DNA from: Parahaliea mediterranea
Lineage (GTDB): Bacteria > Pseudomonadota > Gammaproteobacteria > Pseudomonadales > Halieaceae
Assembly (NCBI RefSeq): GCF_003402235.1
Contig: NZ_QEWO01000009.1
Location: 1-64,000 of the forward strand
Reading direction: 5' to 3'
Length of the DNA stretch: 64,000 nucleotides
The position numbers and the translations under genes were made by a program. The notes beneath the pieces are model-generated. The model saw nothing but the letters and a program-made list of their open reading frames with translations, made no database searches and had not been told where the DNA came from. Below, piece after piece: positions 31,946 to 41,498 of the stretch (position 1 is its first letter; each line of letters begins with the position of its first letter).

Positions 31946-33241
31946 ATGAATGTATTGGTGATTGGTAGCGGCGGGCGCGAACACGCGCTGGCCTGGAAAC
32001 TGTCCCAGTCCAAGGCGGTAAAAACCGTCTTTGTCGCGCCGGGCAATGCCGGCACCGCCGGTGAGTGGGGTGTGCGCAATGTCGACATCGACCCGCTGGA
32101 CTTCCCGGCCCTGGCGGAATTTGCCGAGGGCAATGACGTCGGCCTGACCGTGGTTGGCCCCGAGGCGCCGCTGGTGGAGGGCGTTGTCGACTACTTTGGC
32201 GAGCGCGGCCTGCGCTGCTTCGGCCCCGGCAAGGGCGCCGCCCAGCTGGAGGGCTCCAAGTCCTTCACCAAGGACTTCCTCGCCCGCCACAACATCCCCA
32301 CCGCCGACTACGCCACCTTCACCGAGCTGCAGCCGGCCCTGCAATACCTGCGCGATAAAGGCGCCCCCATCGTGATCAAGGCCGACGGCCTGGCCGCCGG
32401 CAAGGGCGTGGTGGTGGCCACCAGCCTGGCCATGGCCGAGGCGGCGGTCACCGACATGCTGTCTGGCAATGCCTTTGGCGAGGCCGGGGCGCGGGTGGTG
32501 ATTGAGGAATTCCTGGAAGGCGAAGAAGCCAGCTTTATTGTCATGGTGGACGGCCAGCACGTGCTGCCCATGGCCACCAGCCAAGACCACAAGCGCATTG
32601 GCGAGGGCGATACCGGCCCCAACACCGGCGGCATGGGCGCCTACTCACCGGCACCGGTGGTTACCAAGGCGGTGTTCCAGCGCATTCGCGACGAGGTCAT
32701 TCTGCCCACCGTGCGCGGCATGGCCGCCGAGGGCAATCCCTACACCGGCTTCCTCTACGCTGGCCTGATGATCACCGCCGACGGCGCCCCCAAGGTCATC
32801 GAGTACAACTGCCGCTTTGGCGACCCGGAAACCCAGCCCATCCTGATGCGCCTGAAATCTGACCTGGTCGACCTGTGCCAGCAGGCCATCGACGGCCAAC
32901 TGGACCAGGCCCAGGCCGAGTGGGACGAGCGCGTTGCCATCGGCGTGGTACTGGCCGCTGCGGGCTACCCGGGCAGCTATGCCAAGGGCAAGGTGATCTC
33001 GGGCCTGGATACGTTCTTCCCCGGCCACATCAAGGTGTTCCACGCCGGCACCGCGCTGGATGGCAACAACGTGGTCACCAATGGCGGGCGCGTACTCTGC
33101 GTAACGGCCCTTGGCGCCAACATCGCCGAGGCCCAGCAAACTTGCTATCAGGCGGTGGAGAAAATACGCTGGGACGGCATGACCAAGCGCAACGACATTG
33201 GCTGGCGCGCCGTGGAACGCCACATCAAGGCCGCCAGGTAA
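31946..33241 (+). CDS. purD: Phosphoribosylamine-glycine ligase (GAR synthetase)
   Basis: Second step of purine synthesis. The 431-residue ATP-grasp enzyme starts with [19 protein letters not shown], has the [14 protein letters not shown]-binding loop and the family motif ARFGDPE-type CRFGDPETQ. It is separated from purH by 173 bases with a hairpin. coq7 follows 26 bases later with a GGAGG site. Confidence 0.97.
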   Translation: MNVLVIGSGGREHALAWKLSQSKAVKTVFVAPGNAGTAGEWGVRNVDIDPLDFPALAEFAEGNDVGLTVVGPEAPLVEGVVDYFGERGLRCFGPGKGAAQLEGSKSFTKDFLARHNIPTADYATFTELQPALQYLRDKGAPIVIKADGLAAGKGVVVATSLAMAEAAVTDMLSGNAFGEAGARVVIEEFLEGEEASFIVMVDGQHVLPMATSQDHKRIGEGDTGPNTGGMGAYSPAPVVTKAVFQRIRDEVILPTVRGMAAEGNPYTGFLYAGLMITADGAPKVIEYNCRFGDPETQPILMRLKSDLVDLCQQAIDGQLDQAQAEWDERVAIGVVLAAAGYPGSYAKGKVISGLDTFFPGHIKVFHAGTALDGNNVVTNGGRVLCVTALGANIAEAQQTCYQAVEKIRWDGMTKRNDIGWRAVERHIKAAR

Positions 33242-33267
33242 GCCACACCGGCAGGAGGTCACCCACC

Positions 33268-33918
33268 ATGGCCACCCGAAAACGCAGCTTCAGCCCCATC
33301 GATCGCCTGCTGGGCGAGGCGGGCAGCGCCCTGCAAACCCTGGCCGCGCGCAAGCGCACCGCGGCACGGCCCTCTCCCGCCGAGGGCCACTCCGACACCC
33401 GCCTGAGCGAACGCGAGCGCAGCCATGTGGCGGGCCTGATGCGGGTCAATCACACCGGCGAAGTGTGCGCCCAGGCCCTGTACCAGGGCCAGGCGCTGAC
33501 CGCCAAACTGCCCGATGTGCGCGAGGAAATGCGAGAAGCGGCGCGGGAAGAGGCCGACCACCTGGCCTGGTGCGACCAGCGCCTGCAGGAACTGGACAGC
33601 CGGCCGAGCGTGCTCAACCCGGCCTGGTATGGCCTGTCCTTCCTGCTGGGGGCCACAGCCGGCGCAGTGGGTGACAAGTGGAGCCTAGGGTTTGTGGCCG
33701 CCACCGAGGAGCGGGTGTGCCGCCACCTGCGCAATCACCTGAAGCAACTGCCCACGACGGATCGCAAATCGCAGCTGATTCTGCAGCAGATGCTGGAAGA
33801 TGAGGAGCGCCACGGCCACAACGCCCTGCAGGCGGGCGGCGCCGATTTCCCGCAGCCAGTGAAGGACGCCATGAGCCTGGTGTCCAAGGTGATGACAAAA
33901 AGCAGTTATTGGGTGTAA
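33268..33918 (+). CDS. coq7: 2-nonaprenyl-3-methyl-6-methoxy-1,4-benzoquinol hydroxylase
   Basis: Di-iron monooxygenase that hydroxylates demethoxyubiquinol in ubiquinone synthesis. The 216-residue product has the carboxylate-bridged di-iron ligands in [26 protein letters not shown] and EDEERHGH. The ATG at 33268 with GCAGGAGG upstream is chosen; a much longer open frame before it is an out-of-frame reading of purD. coq7 beside osmC and crp/vfr matches Pseudomonas order. Confidence 0.95.
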   Translation: MATRKRSFSPIDRLLGEAGSALQTLAARKRTAARPSPAEGHSDTRLSERERSHVAGLMRVNHTGEVCAQALYQGQALTAKLPDVREEMREAAREEADHLAWCDQRLQELDSRPSVLNPAWYGLSFLLGATAGAVGDKWSLGFVAATEERVCRHLRNHLKQLPTTDRKSQLILQQMLEDEERHGHNALQAGGADFPQPVKDAMSLVSKVMTKSSYWV

Positions 33919-33988
33919 CGCCGCGCAGCGTCAAAGAGCCGCGCAGCGTTAAACGGCGGCAATAACAGCGGCGCTCACCGCCGGCGGC

Positions 33989-34417
33989 TCAGGCCGGCGC
34001 GAATTCAACAATCTCGTGGCTGTGGGTGATTTCCACCCCGGCAGCGCCCAGCATGATGGATGCCGAGCAGTACTTCTCGGCAGACAGTTCCACCGCCCGT
34101 TTGACCTGGGATTCTTTCAGCGCCTCGCCGGTCACCACAAAGTGCAGGTTGATGCGGGTAAACACCGCCGGCACTGCGTCGGCCCGCTCGGCCTGCAATT
34201 CCACACGGCAGTCCACCACCTTCTGGCGGGACTTTTTCAGCATGCTGATCACGTCGTAGATCGAGCAGCCGCCCACCCCCAGCAGCAGCATTTCCATGGG
34301 CCGCACGCCCATGTTGCGCCCGCCGAGATCCTCGGGGCCGTCCATCACCACGGTGTGGCCACTGCCGGATTCGCCAATGAACATGGCGCCATCCATCCAC
34401 TTCACGGTTGCCTGCAT
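33989..34417 (-). CDS. OsmC/Ohr family protein
   Basis: A 142-residue thiol peroxidase-like protein. The two conserved cysteines are seen in LGVGGCSIYD (about residue 52) and EKYCSASIM (about 116), as in OsmC/Ohr enzymes that reduce organic hydroperoxides. It belongs to the YhfA-like branch often found next to crp, as here, where it is divergent from the Crp homologue by 124 bases. Substrate not known. Confidence 0.88.
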   Translation of the reverse strand: MQATVKWMDGAMFIGESGSGHTVVMDGPEDLGGRNMGVRPMEMLLLGVGGCSIYDVISMLKKSRQKVVDCRVELQAERADAVPAVFTRINLHFVVTGEALKESQVKRAVELSAEKYCSASIMLGAAGVEITHSHEIVEFAPA

Positions 34418-34541
34418 GCTGGTTCCTTCTGGACTGGTCTTTCGCGGCGGGGCAGCTTAGCACAGCGGGAGTGTTTTTACTTCGACGAGCCTGCGTTAAG
34501 ATAGCAGCCGTTTTACGGCCGCAAGGTAGGGAGCCAGCGCT

Positions 34542-35186
34542 GTGCTAAAACCACAAATACTCAATGCCATTCCCAATGTGGAGAGTTTTCTCCGCCACTG
34601 CCAGCGCCGTGATTACAGCAACAAGAGCGTCATTCTGGAAGAGGGCGCGCTGAGCGATTCGCTCTACCTGATTCTGGAAGGCTCCGTCTCCATCCAGGTG
34701 CAGGACGAGGACGACAAGGACCACCTGATGGTGGTGAGTTACCTCAACCCGGGGGACTTCTTTGGGGAAATGGGCCTGTTCGAGGACCAACCCGAAGCCC
34801 GCAGCGCCATGGTGATCGCCAAAAACCAGTGCGAAGTGGCGGAGATTTCCTACGACCGCTTCCACCAGATCCGCAGCCAGTACCCCGACATCCTGTTCGC
34901 CATCGGCCGCCAGATGAGCGTGCGCCTGCGCCAGACCACCCGCAAACTGAAAGACCTGGCCTTTGTGGACGTATCCGGCCGGGTGGCCCACACCCTGCTG
35001 GATTTGTGCAAACAGCCCGACGCCATGACCCACCCGGACGGCATGCAGATCAAGGTGACCCGTCAGGAACTGGGCAAAATCGTGGGCTGCTCGCGGGAGA
35101 TGGCCGGGCGGGTACTGAAAACCCTGGAAGAAGACGGCCTGGTGTCCGTCTCCGGCAAAACGATGGTGGTGTACGGCACCCGCTAG
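34542..35186 (+). CDS. Crp/Vfr family cAMP-binding transcriptional regulator
   Basis: A 214-residue global regulator. The cAMP pocket is seen in [20 protein letters not shown], where the Arg-Ser pair that holds the cyclic phosphate is kept. The long hinge helix follows (about 110-137), then a winged helix-turn-helix with [22 protein letters not shown], close to E. coli CRP. The GTG start at 34542 gives the usual length. The stop overlaps the convergent trpC end by 4 bases. Equivalent position and similarity to Vfr of Pseudomonas. Confidence 0.92.
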   Translation: MLKPQILNAIPNVESFLRHCQRRDYSNKSVILEEGALSDSLYLILEGSVSIQVQDEDDKDHLMVVSYLNPGDFFGEMGLFEDQPEARSAMVIAKNQCEVAEISYDRFHQIRSQYPDILFAIGRQMSVRLRQTTRKLKDLAFVDVSGRVAHTLLDLCKQPDAMTHPDGMQIKVTRQELGKIVGCSREMAGRVLKTLEEDGLVSVSGKTMVVYGTR

Positions 35187-35983
35187 AAAAACAGCTCCCG
35201 CAGCTTGTCGCCGGGCCGCTCGGCCCGCATAAAGGCTTCTCCCACCAAAAAGGCATTCACCCCGCTGTCACGCATCAAGGCCACATCCTCGGGGGTGTGA
35301 ATACCGCTTTCGGTCACCACCGTGCGCCCCGCCGGTATGTGCGCCAGCAAATCCAGCGTGGTCTCCAACCGGGTATCGAAGGTGTGCAGGTCGCGGTTGT
35401 TGATGCCAACCAGGGGCAGCTCCAGCGGCAGGGCCCGCTCCAGTTCCGCCCGGTCGTGCACTTCCACCAGCACATCCAGGCCCACCTCGGCGGCGGTTTG
35501 CGCCAGTTCCGCCATCTGGGCATCCTCCAGACAGGCCACAATCAGCAGAATTGCATCGGCGCCAATGGCCCGGGCCTCCACCACCTGGTAGGGATCCACG
35601 GTAAAGTCTTTGCGGATCACCGGCAGTTCACAGGCACTGCGGGCCTGCCGCAGGTAGGCATCGGCGCCCTGGAAGAAGTCGATGTCGGTCAGCACCGACA
35701 GGCAGACCGCGCCGCCCTCGGCGTAGCTGGTTGCAATCGCCGCCGGCTGGAAGTCGGCGCGAATCACCCCTTTGCTGGGGGAAGCCTTTTTCACCTCGGC
35801 GATCACCGCGGCCTGCCCGGAGCCTGCGCGCGTCGACAGGGCGGCGGCAAAGCCGCGCGCCGGGCTCTGTTCGCTGATGCGCGCCTCCAGCGACGTAATG
35901 CTGTCCTTGCGGCGGCGCTCGGCCACCTCTTCCCATTTTCGCGCAACAATGCGACGCAGGATGGTGGGCGCTGTACTGCTCAT
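35183..35983 (-). CDS. trpC: Indole-3-glycerol phosphate synthase
   Basis: Closes the indole ring in tryptophan synthesis. The 266-residue TIM-barrel protein has the family segments [14 protein letters not shown] with the catalytic Lys and [31 protein letters not shown]. Stand-alone form, not fused to TrpF. Start overlaps the trpD stop by 4 bases. Last gene of the trpGDC unit. Confidence 0.96.
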   Translation of the reverse strand: MSSTAPTILRRIVARKWEEVAERRRKDSITSLEARISEQSPARGFAAALSTRAGSGQAAVIAEVKKASPSKGVIRADFQPAAIATSYAEGGAVCLSVLTDIDFFQGADAYLRQARSACELPVIRKDFTVDPYQVVEARAIGADAILLIVACLEDAQMAELAQTAAEVGLDVLVEVHDRAELERALPLELPLVGINNRDLHTFDTRLETTLDLLAHIPAGRTVVTESGIHTPEDVALMRDSGVNAFLVGEAFMRAERPGDKLRELFF

Positions 35984-37023
35984 GCGGAAACGGCCTTGAT
36001 CATCTGGGTGAAATCGACATAGGACTTGAGTTTTTCCAGGGCCTGGCCACTGGCAATCAGGTCTTCCGCCAGCGCTACGCCCTCCTTCAGGCTGGCGGCC
36101 AGCCCCGCGACATACAGGGTGGCGCCGGCGTTGAGCGCAATCAGGGCGGCGGCCTTCTGTGCCGGCGCGCTGTCTTCATTGGCGAAGGCGGCGCGAATCA
36201 GCGCCGCGGATTCGCCAGCGCTTGCCACGCTAAGGCCGTCCAGGCTCGCCGCCTGCAGGCCGACATCCCCCGGGCTGACGGTGTACACAGCCACTTCGTC
36301 CTCGCGCAGTTCCGCCACCCGCGTGGGCCCGGCAATCGACAACTCATCCAGGCCGTCGTCGGCATGCACCACCAGGGCATGCACATGGCCCAGGTTATGC
36401 AGCACATGGGCCAGCGGCTCGCACAGCTCGGCACTGAACACCCCCAGCACCTGGCGCTGCACGCCGGCGGGGTTGGTCAGGGGGCCGAGGATATTGAACA
36501 GGGTGCGCATGCCCAGTTCCTTGCGCGGGCCAACGGCATGGCGCATGGCGCTGTGGTGGTTGGGGGCAAACATGAAGCCCATGCCCACCTCGTCAATACA
36601 GCGGGCCGTTTGCGCCGGCGTGAGATCCAGCGGCACCCCCAGGGCTTCCAGCACGTCGGAGCTGCCGGAGGTGGAGGACACCGAGCGATTGCCGTGCTTG
36701 GCCATGCGCGCACCGCCCGCCGCGGCCACAAAGGTGGCGGCGGTGGATACGTTGAACAGGTTGGCGCCATCGCCGCCGGTGCCCACCAGATCCACCAGGT
36801 GCGCCTTGGAAACCTCCACCGGCAGGGCCAGCTCGCGCATGACCCGCGCGGCGGCGGCAATCTCGCCGATGCTCTCGCCCTTCATGCGCAGGGCCACCAG
36901 CATGGCGCCAATCTGCGCATCGGTGGCGCCGCCAGACATCACCTGGCGCATCACCGCGGTCATTTGCTCGTCGCTGAGGTCCTCGCGCTCCACCCAGCGC
37001 GGCAGGGCCTGTTCAATCTTCAT
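35980..37023 (-). CDS. trpD: Anthranilate phosphoribosyltransferase
   Basis: Transfers phosphoribosyl from PRPP to anthranilate. The 347-residue protein has the PRPP-binding glycine loop [14 protein letters not shown] and the [19 protein letters not shown] block typical of TrpD. 4-base overlaps with trpG upstream and trpC downstream show a tightly coupled operon. Confidence 0.96.
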   Translation of the reverse strand: MKIEQALPRWVEREDLSDEQMTAVMRQVMSGGATDAQIGAMLVALRMKGESIGEIAAAARVMRELALPVEVSKAHLVDLVGTGGDGANLFNVSTAATFVAAAGGARMAKHGNRSVSSTSGSSDVLEALGVPLDLTPAQTARCIDEVGMGFMFAPNHHSAMRHAVGPRKELGMRTLFNILGPLTNPAGVQRQVLGVFSAELCEPLAHVLHNLGHVHALVVHADDGLDELSIAGPTRVAELREDEVAVYTVSPGDVGLQAASLDGLSVASAGESAALIRAAFANEDSAPAQKAAALIALNAGATLYVAGLAASLKEGVALAEDLIASGQALEKLKSYVDFTQMIKAVSA

Positions 37024-37616
37024 CGCGTGCCCCCTTGCTCCAGAAAGTTGCGCAGCAAATCGTGGCCATGGGCGGTGAGGATGGATTCCGGGTGGAACTG
37101 AACCCCTTCCACCGCCAGCGTTTTGTGGCGCAGGCCCATGATTTCATCGACCTGGCCATCGTCCGTCTCTGTCCACGCCGTCACTTCCAGGCAGTCCGGC
37201 AGGCTGTCTTTGGCCACCACCAGGCTGTGGTAGCGGGTGGCCTCGAAGGGCTGGCTCAAGCCGGCAAACACGCCTTCACCCCGGTGATGGATGGGGGAGG
37301 TTTTGCCGTGCATGACCTGCCGCGCCCGCACCACCTCGCCGCCGAACACCTGGCCAATACTCTGGTGGCCAAGGCAGATACCCAGCAGCGGCAACTTGCC
37401 GGCGTACTCGCGAATCACCGCCATCGACACACCGGCCTCGTTCGGCGTACACGGCCCCGGGGAAATCACAATGCACTCGGGCTTGAGGGCGGCGATATCG
37501 CCCACCGTAATCTCGTCGTTGCGCACCACGTGCACATCCGCCCCCAACTCCCCGAGGTACTGCACCACGTTGTAGGTGAAGGAGTCGTAGTTATCGATCA
37601 TCAGGATTTTATGCAT
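37020..37616 (-). CDS. trpG: Anthranilate synthase glutamine amidotransferase component
   Basis: Supplies ammonia to TrpE. The 198-residue class I amidotransferase has the nucleophile cysteine in [11 protein letters not shown] and the His-Glu pair in FHPES, and starts with [11 protein letters not shown] after MHKIL. An AAGGAG site precedes the ATG. trpE is not in the window. This is the last core-type gene before the island. Confidence 0.97.
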   Translation of the reverse strand: MHKILMIDNYDSFTYNVVQYLGELGADVHVVRNDEITVGDIAALKPECIVISPGPCTPNEAGVSMAVIREYAGKLPLLGICLGHQSIGQVFGGEVVRARQVMHGKTSPIHHRGEGVFAGLSQPFEATRYHSLVVAKDSLPDCLEVTAWTETDDGQVDEIMGLRHKTLAVEGVQFHPESILTAHGHDLLRNFLEQGGTR

Positions 37617-37674
37617 TATAACTCCTTGATTTAATTGACTTTATAGGAGATATCGCCATCCTGTTATACACTCC

Positions 37675-37680
37675 ATTATA
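37675..37680 (-). promoter_or_regulatory. Candidate -10 element of the trpGDC operon
   Basis: A TATAAT on the minus strand, 59 bases before the trpG start. No matching -35 is seen at the normal distance. A second TATAAC lies at 37663-37668. The upstream sequence differs in character from the core, so the native promoter may have been disturbed by the neighbouring insertion. Confidence 0.35.
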
Positions 37681-38289
37681 CACATTGACTTTGGATTCCC
37701 GCAGACAATACCCGGAAACCACCTCGCAGGCAGCCCCGAAGCACAGGCGGGGAACTGCACTCTGCAAGCAAAACACAGTATTGGTAACCCAGGATCTAAA
37801 GCCAATGGCAAGCACAACCGTCTGATGCAACCCAGCTACACGCCGCATGCTCTGATAAAGGACAAGTAATGTAAGTGGCACCGGGCAATCTCCTTAGGTC
37901 TTGGAGCCGCCGTGCCGGAGAGTCATCTGCTATACCTTGACCACCGGTTCGGCGGCAAGGCGCGGTCGAAACCGCAACGACGAGCCGCTCCCTATTGGAA
38001 GCGCCACCACAAAGCAACTGTAATCGAAGCGGTACGGGTCATGGCAGACCTTAGTCAAGTGGATCGGAGAGCCAAGCGTGGAACTCCGCGCGCAGGGGCT
38101 CAAAAAAACCCAAGTATTCTAACACGGAAGCCACATTTGTCGTCTACTAACATGTTGTCTCAAACGACTAGGAGCTACAGCCCCAAACGTCCTCACCACC
38201 ATCAAATGCGGTGTGTGTAGCTCTGGTGAACACCCCGAAAAATACCTATTGCGAGGCAATCTGAGCTGGGCGCTAATCAGACCGATGAC

Positions 38290-38340
38290 GCGCGGGAAGT
38301 GTAACCAGGCTGAACCCGGCACAGGTTTCACTTCCCGCGC
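38290..38340. repeat. Perfect 12-bp inverted repeat downstream of cusA
   Basis: GCGCGGGAAGTG (38290-38301) is perfectly repeated inverted at 38329-38340, with a 27-base loop. It lies 35 bases beyond the cusA stop. No T tract follows on either strand, so a simple intrinsic terminator is unlikely. It could be a processing or stabilising hairpin of the cus mRNA or a recombination site. Confidence 0.6.
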
Positions 38341-38375
38341 ACGAGGCCAACTACAGCTTGGTGTACACACGACCA

Positions 38376-41300
38376 TCAGGATCTCAAAGAATGCTCACGC
38401 CACAAGTAGTATACAGCCGGCAGTACCAGCAGGGTCAGAATAAGCGCACTTACCATGCCGCCTACCATTGGAGCCGCAATTCGGCTAACAACTTCTGCAC
38501 CAGTGCCAGAGCTAAACATAATGGGCAGCAACCCAGCAATAGTGGACACCGCAGTCATCATGACCGGCCTAACACGTAGTCCAGCCCCACGTATCACCGC
38601 CTCGGATAGCTCCTCCTTCCGTAGCGGCGCCTTTAGTTCTTCGCCATCACTCAAAAGTTGAGTATACGACTGGTTAAGGTAGGTCAGCATAATGACGCCG
38701 ATCTCCACCGTGACACCGGCAAGAGCAATAAACCCAACCGCCACAGCTACAGAAAAATTGTAATTCAGAAGGTACATCAGCCAAATGGACCCAACTACAG
38801 CGAGCGGCAAGGTACCTAAAATTATGGCAACCTCAGCAATGCTCCGGAAATTCATGTACAGCAGCACGATGATAATAGCCAAAGTCAGTGGCACCACATA
38901 GGTCAGCTTTTCCTTAGCCCGCAGCATATACTCATACTGGCCAGACCAGGTTACGGAGTAACCCGCGGGCAGTTCCAGCTCTCGCGCGACGGTCGCCATT
39001 GCCTGCTCGACATAGCTGCCTACGTCCACGCCGTCGATATCGACAAAGGTCCAACCATTGAGCCGCGCATTCTCGCTTTTGATGGCCGGTGGACCGTCTT
39101 CCACGTAGACATTCGCCACATCCGCCAGAGCGATGCGTTGACCACCAGGCGTGACAATGGGCAAGAGTGCGAGTTGCTCCGGCGAGTCGCGGTAATCCTG
39201 TGGATAGCGCAGATTCACCGGATAGCGCTCCAATCCCTCGATGGTCTGGGCCACGTTCATGCCGCCAATGGCGGTGGCTACCACCTGCTGAACGTCGGCA
39301 ATATTGAGGCCGTAGCGCGCGGCCTGTTCCCGCTGGATATCCACCTTGATATAGCGCCCGCCCGCTACCCGTTCGGAGTAAACCGAGGCGGTACCGGGCA
39401 CATCCTTGAGGATCTGTTCCAGTTGTTGGCCAACCTTCTGGATTTCCTTCAGGTCCTCGCCGGCCACCTTGATGCCCACCGGCGTCTTGATGCCGGTGGC
39501 CAGCATATCGATGCGTGTCTTGATGGGCATTACCCAGGCGTTAGTCAGGCCGGGAAATTGCACCAGCGCATCCAGCTCCTTCTTGAGCTTCTCCGTGGTC
39601 ATACCCTCACGCCACTCCTCCCTCGGCTTAAGCTGGATAAAAGTCTCGATCATGGTCAGCGGTGCCGGATCCGTCGCCGTCTCGGCGCGTCCAATCTTTC
39701 CAAACACGGTTTTCACCTCTGGCACGGTGGCAATCAGCTTGTCGGTCTGCTGGAGCAGTTCTCTAGCCTTGCCAACAGATAGCCCAGGATAGGTAGTGGG
39801 CATGTACATGAGATCCCCTTCATCAAGATCGGGAATGAACTCGCTGCCGATTTTGTTCACCGGCCAGATCCCAATTAGGAAGATCAACACAGCGATAACA
39901 AGTGTTATTTTTGGAAAACGCAATACGGCTTTTAGCAGCGGCATATACCCCGCGATCAGAATCCTGTTAATCGGGTTTTTGCCTTCAGCGACTACTTTCC
40001 CACGAATGAAATACCCCATAAGCACCGGCACCACCGTGATGGCCAGCGCGGCACTGGCCGCCATAGCATAGGTTTTGGTGAAGGCGAGGGGTGAGAACAT
40101 CCGGCCCTCCTGGGCTTCCAAGGTGAATACCGGCAGAAAACTCACTGTGATAATAAGCAAGCTGAAGAACAATGCCGGACCCACCTCGGAAGCCGATTGT
40201 GCTACGACTTGCCAACGGTTTTCCGTGGTCAAGGGCATACGTTCCATATGCTTATGCATGTTTTCGATCATGACGATAGCGCCATCTATCATGGCGCCGA
40301 TCGCGATCGCGATACCCCCGAGCGACATGATATTGGCATTGATACCCTGCCAATACATAACCATGAATGCCGTCAGGATACCCAGTGGCAGACTGATGAC
40401 CGCTACCAGGGACGATCTGACATGAAACAGGAAAATGACACAAATCGCTGCCACAATAGCGAGCTCTTCAAGCAGGCTCTTCCAGAGGCTTTCAATGGCT
40501 CGAGAGATCAGCCCCGATCGATCGTAAACGGTGACGATTTCGACACCCTCCGGCAAGCCTGCCTTGAGCTTCTCCAGCTTGGCCTTGACGCCATTGATGG
40601 TCTTCTGGGCATTTTCGCCAAAGCGCATCACCACGATGCCACCGACCGTCTCGCCTTCACCATTGAGTTCGGCGATACCCCGGCGCATCTGTGGCCCCAA
40701 CTCGATATCAGCCACGTCCTTGAGTAGCAGCGGTGCACCGTTGACGTTCACGCCCAGCGGGATGGTGGCGAGATCCTGGATGCCCTGAATGTAGCCGCTG
40801 GCGCGAACCATGTACTCGGCTTCGGCCATTTCCACTACCGAGGCGCCCATCTCCTGGTTACCGCGTTGAATGGCCATCTGGATATGGGATAGCGGTATAC
40901 CAAATGCTCGCAGTTTTTCCGGATTTACCTTTACCTGGTACTGCTTGACCATGCCGCCAAGTGCAGAGACCTCGGAAACCCCGGGCACTGTCTGCAGTTC
41001 ATATTTCAGAAACCAGTCCTGCAGGCTGCGAAGCTGACTAATGTCATGCTGGCCAGTGCGATCCACCAGCGCGTAGAGGTAGACCCAGCCAACACCGGTG
41101 GCATCCGGTCCCAGTTGCGGTCGCGCGTTGGGCGGCAGCGTGGGCGCCACCTGGGACAGGTATTCCAGCACCCGCGAGCGCGCCCAGTAGGCGTCCGTGT
41201 CCTCGTCGAAAATCACGTAGACGTAGGAGTCGCCGAAGAAGGAGTATCCCCGCACCGTGACGGCACCCGGCACCGACAACATGGCGGTGGTCAGTGGGTA

Positions 41301-41498
41301 GGTCACCTGGTCCTCCACTACCTGCGGCGCCTGCCCCGGGTAGCTGGTCTTGATGATTACCTGGACGTCGGACAGGTCCGGAATGGCATCCACGGGGGTG
41401 TTTTTCAGTGCGAACAGGCCGCCGCCGACCAGTATCAGGGTAGCCAGCAATACGAAAAAGCGATTGCCGATCGACCAGCGAATAATGGATTCAATCAT
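38376..41498 (-). CDS. cusA: Heavy-metal RND efflux pump, Cu(I)/Ag(I) type (CusA)
   Basis: Inner-membrane RND transporter that drives metal out through CusB and CusC using protons. The product is about 1040 residues, with 12 expected membrane helices. In the fourth helix it reads AIGAMIDGAIVMIEN. The first acidic residue of the CzcA-type DX5DX6E motif is replaced by Ala, as in the monovalent Cu/Ag group. The ATG at 41498 has AGGAGAG upstream; an in-frame start 10 codons earlier lies inside cusB. The start overlaps the cusB end by 8 bases. Confidence 0.93.
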   Translation of the reverse strand: MIESIIRWSIGNRFFVLLATLILVGGGLFALKNTPVDAIPDLSDVQVIIKTSYPGQAPQVVEDQVTYPLTTAMLSVPGAVTVRGYSFFGDSYVYVIFDEDTDAYWARSRVLEYLSQVAPTLPPNARPQLGPDATGVGWVYLYALVDRTGQHDISQLRSLQDWFLKYELQTVPGVSEVSALGGMVKQYQVKVNPEKLRAFGIPLSHIQMAIQRGNQEMGASVVEMAEAEYMVRASGYIQGIQDLATIPLGVNVNGAPLLLKDVADIELGPQMRRGIAELNGEGETVGGIVVMRFGENAQKTINGVKAKLEKLKAGLPEGVEIVTVYDRSGLISRAIESLWKSLLEELAIVAAICVIFLFHVRSSLVAVISLPLGILTAFMVMYWQGINANIMSLGGIAIAIGAMIDGAIVMIENMHKHMERMPLTTENRWQVVAQSASEVGPALFFSLLIITVSFLPVFTLEAQEGRMFSPLAFTKTYAMAASAALAITVVPVLMGYFIRGKVVAEGKNPINRILIAGYMPLLKAVLRFPKITLVIAVLIFLIGIWPVNKIGSEFIPDLDEGDLMYMPTTYPGLSVGKARELLQQTDKLIATVPEVKTVFGKIGRAETATDPAPLTMIETFIQLKPREEWREGMTTEKLKKELDALVQFPGLTNAWVMPIKTRIDMLATGIKTPVGIKVAGEDLKEIQKVGQQLEQILKDVPGTASVYSERVAGGRYIKVDIQREQAARYGLNIADVQQVVATAIGGMNVAQTIEGLERYPVNLRYPQDYRDSPEQLALLPIVTPGGQRIALADVANVYVEDGPPAIKSENARLNGWTFVDIDGVDVGSYVEQAMATVARELELPAGYSVTWSGQYEYMLRAKEKLTYVVPLTLAIIIVLLYMNFRSIAEVAIILGTLPLAVVGSIWLMYLLNYNFSVAVAVGFIALAGVTVEIGVIMLTYLNQSYTQLLSDGEELKAPLRKEELSEAVIRGAGLRVRPVMMTAVSTIAGLLPIMFSSGTGAEVVSRIAAPMVGGMVSALILTLLVLPAVYYLWREHSLRS

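Larger units (their letters stand above)
37617..38375. other. Gene-poor junction between trpG and the metal-resistance region
   Basis: About 760 bases without a recognisable gene. The short open frames on both strands have no family features. The base composition is more AT-rich than the core genes to the left. No tRNA, integrase or insertion sequence end could be recognised. It contains one long inverted repeat near its right end (38290-38340). It probably marks the boundary of acquired DNA. Confidence 0.6.

Noticed and set aside
37912-38220. Plus-strand frame of 102 codons in the junction region
   Set aside because: Basic, low-complexity product without a ribosome-binding site or family features; probably random.
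37617-38375. tRNA gene or attachment site at the island edge
   Set aside because: No cloverleaf, T-loop consensus or CCA end could be found, and no direct repeat pair is visible within the window.
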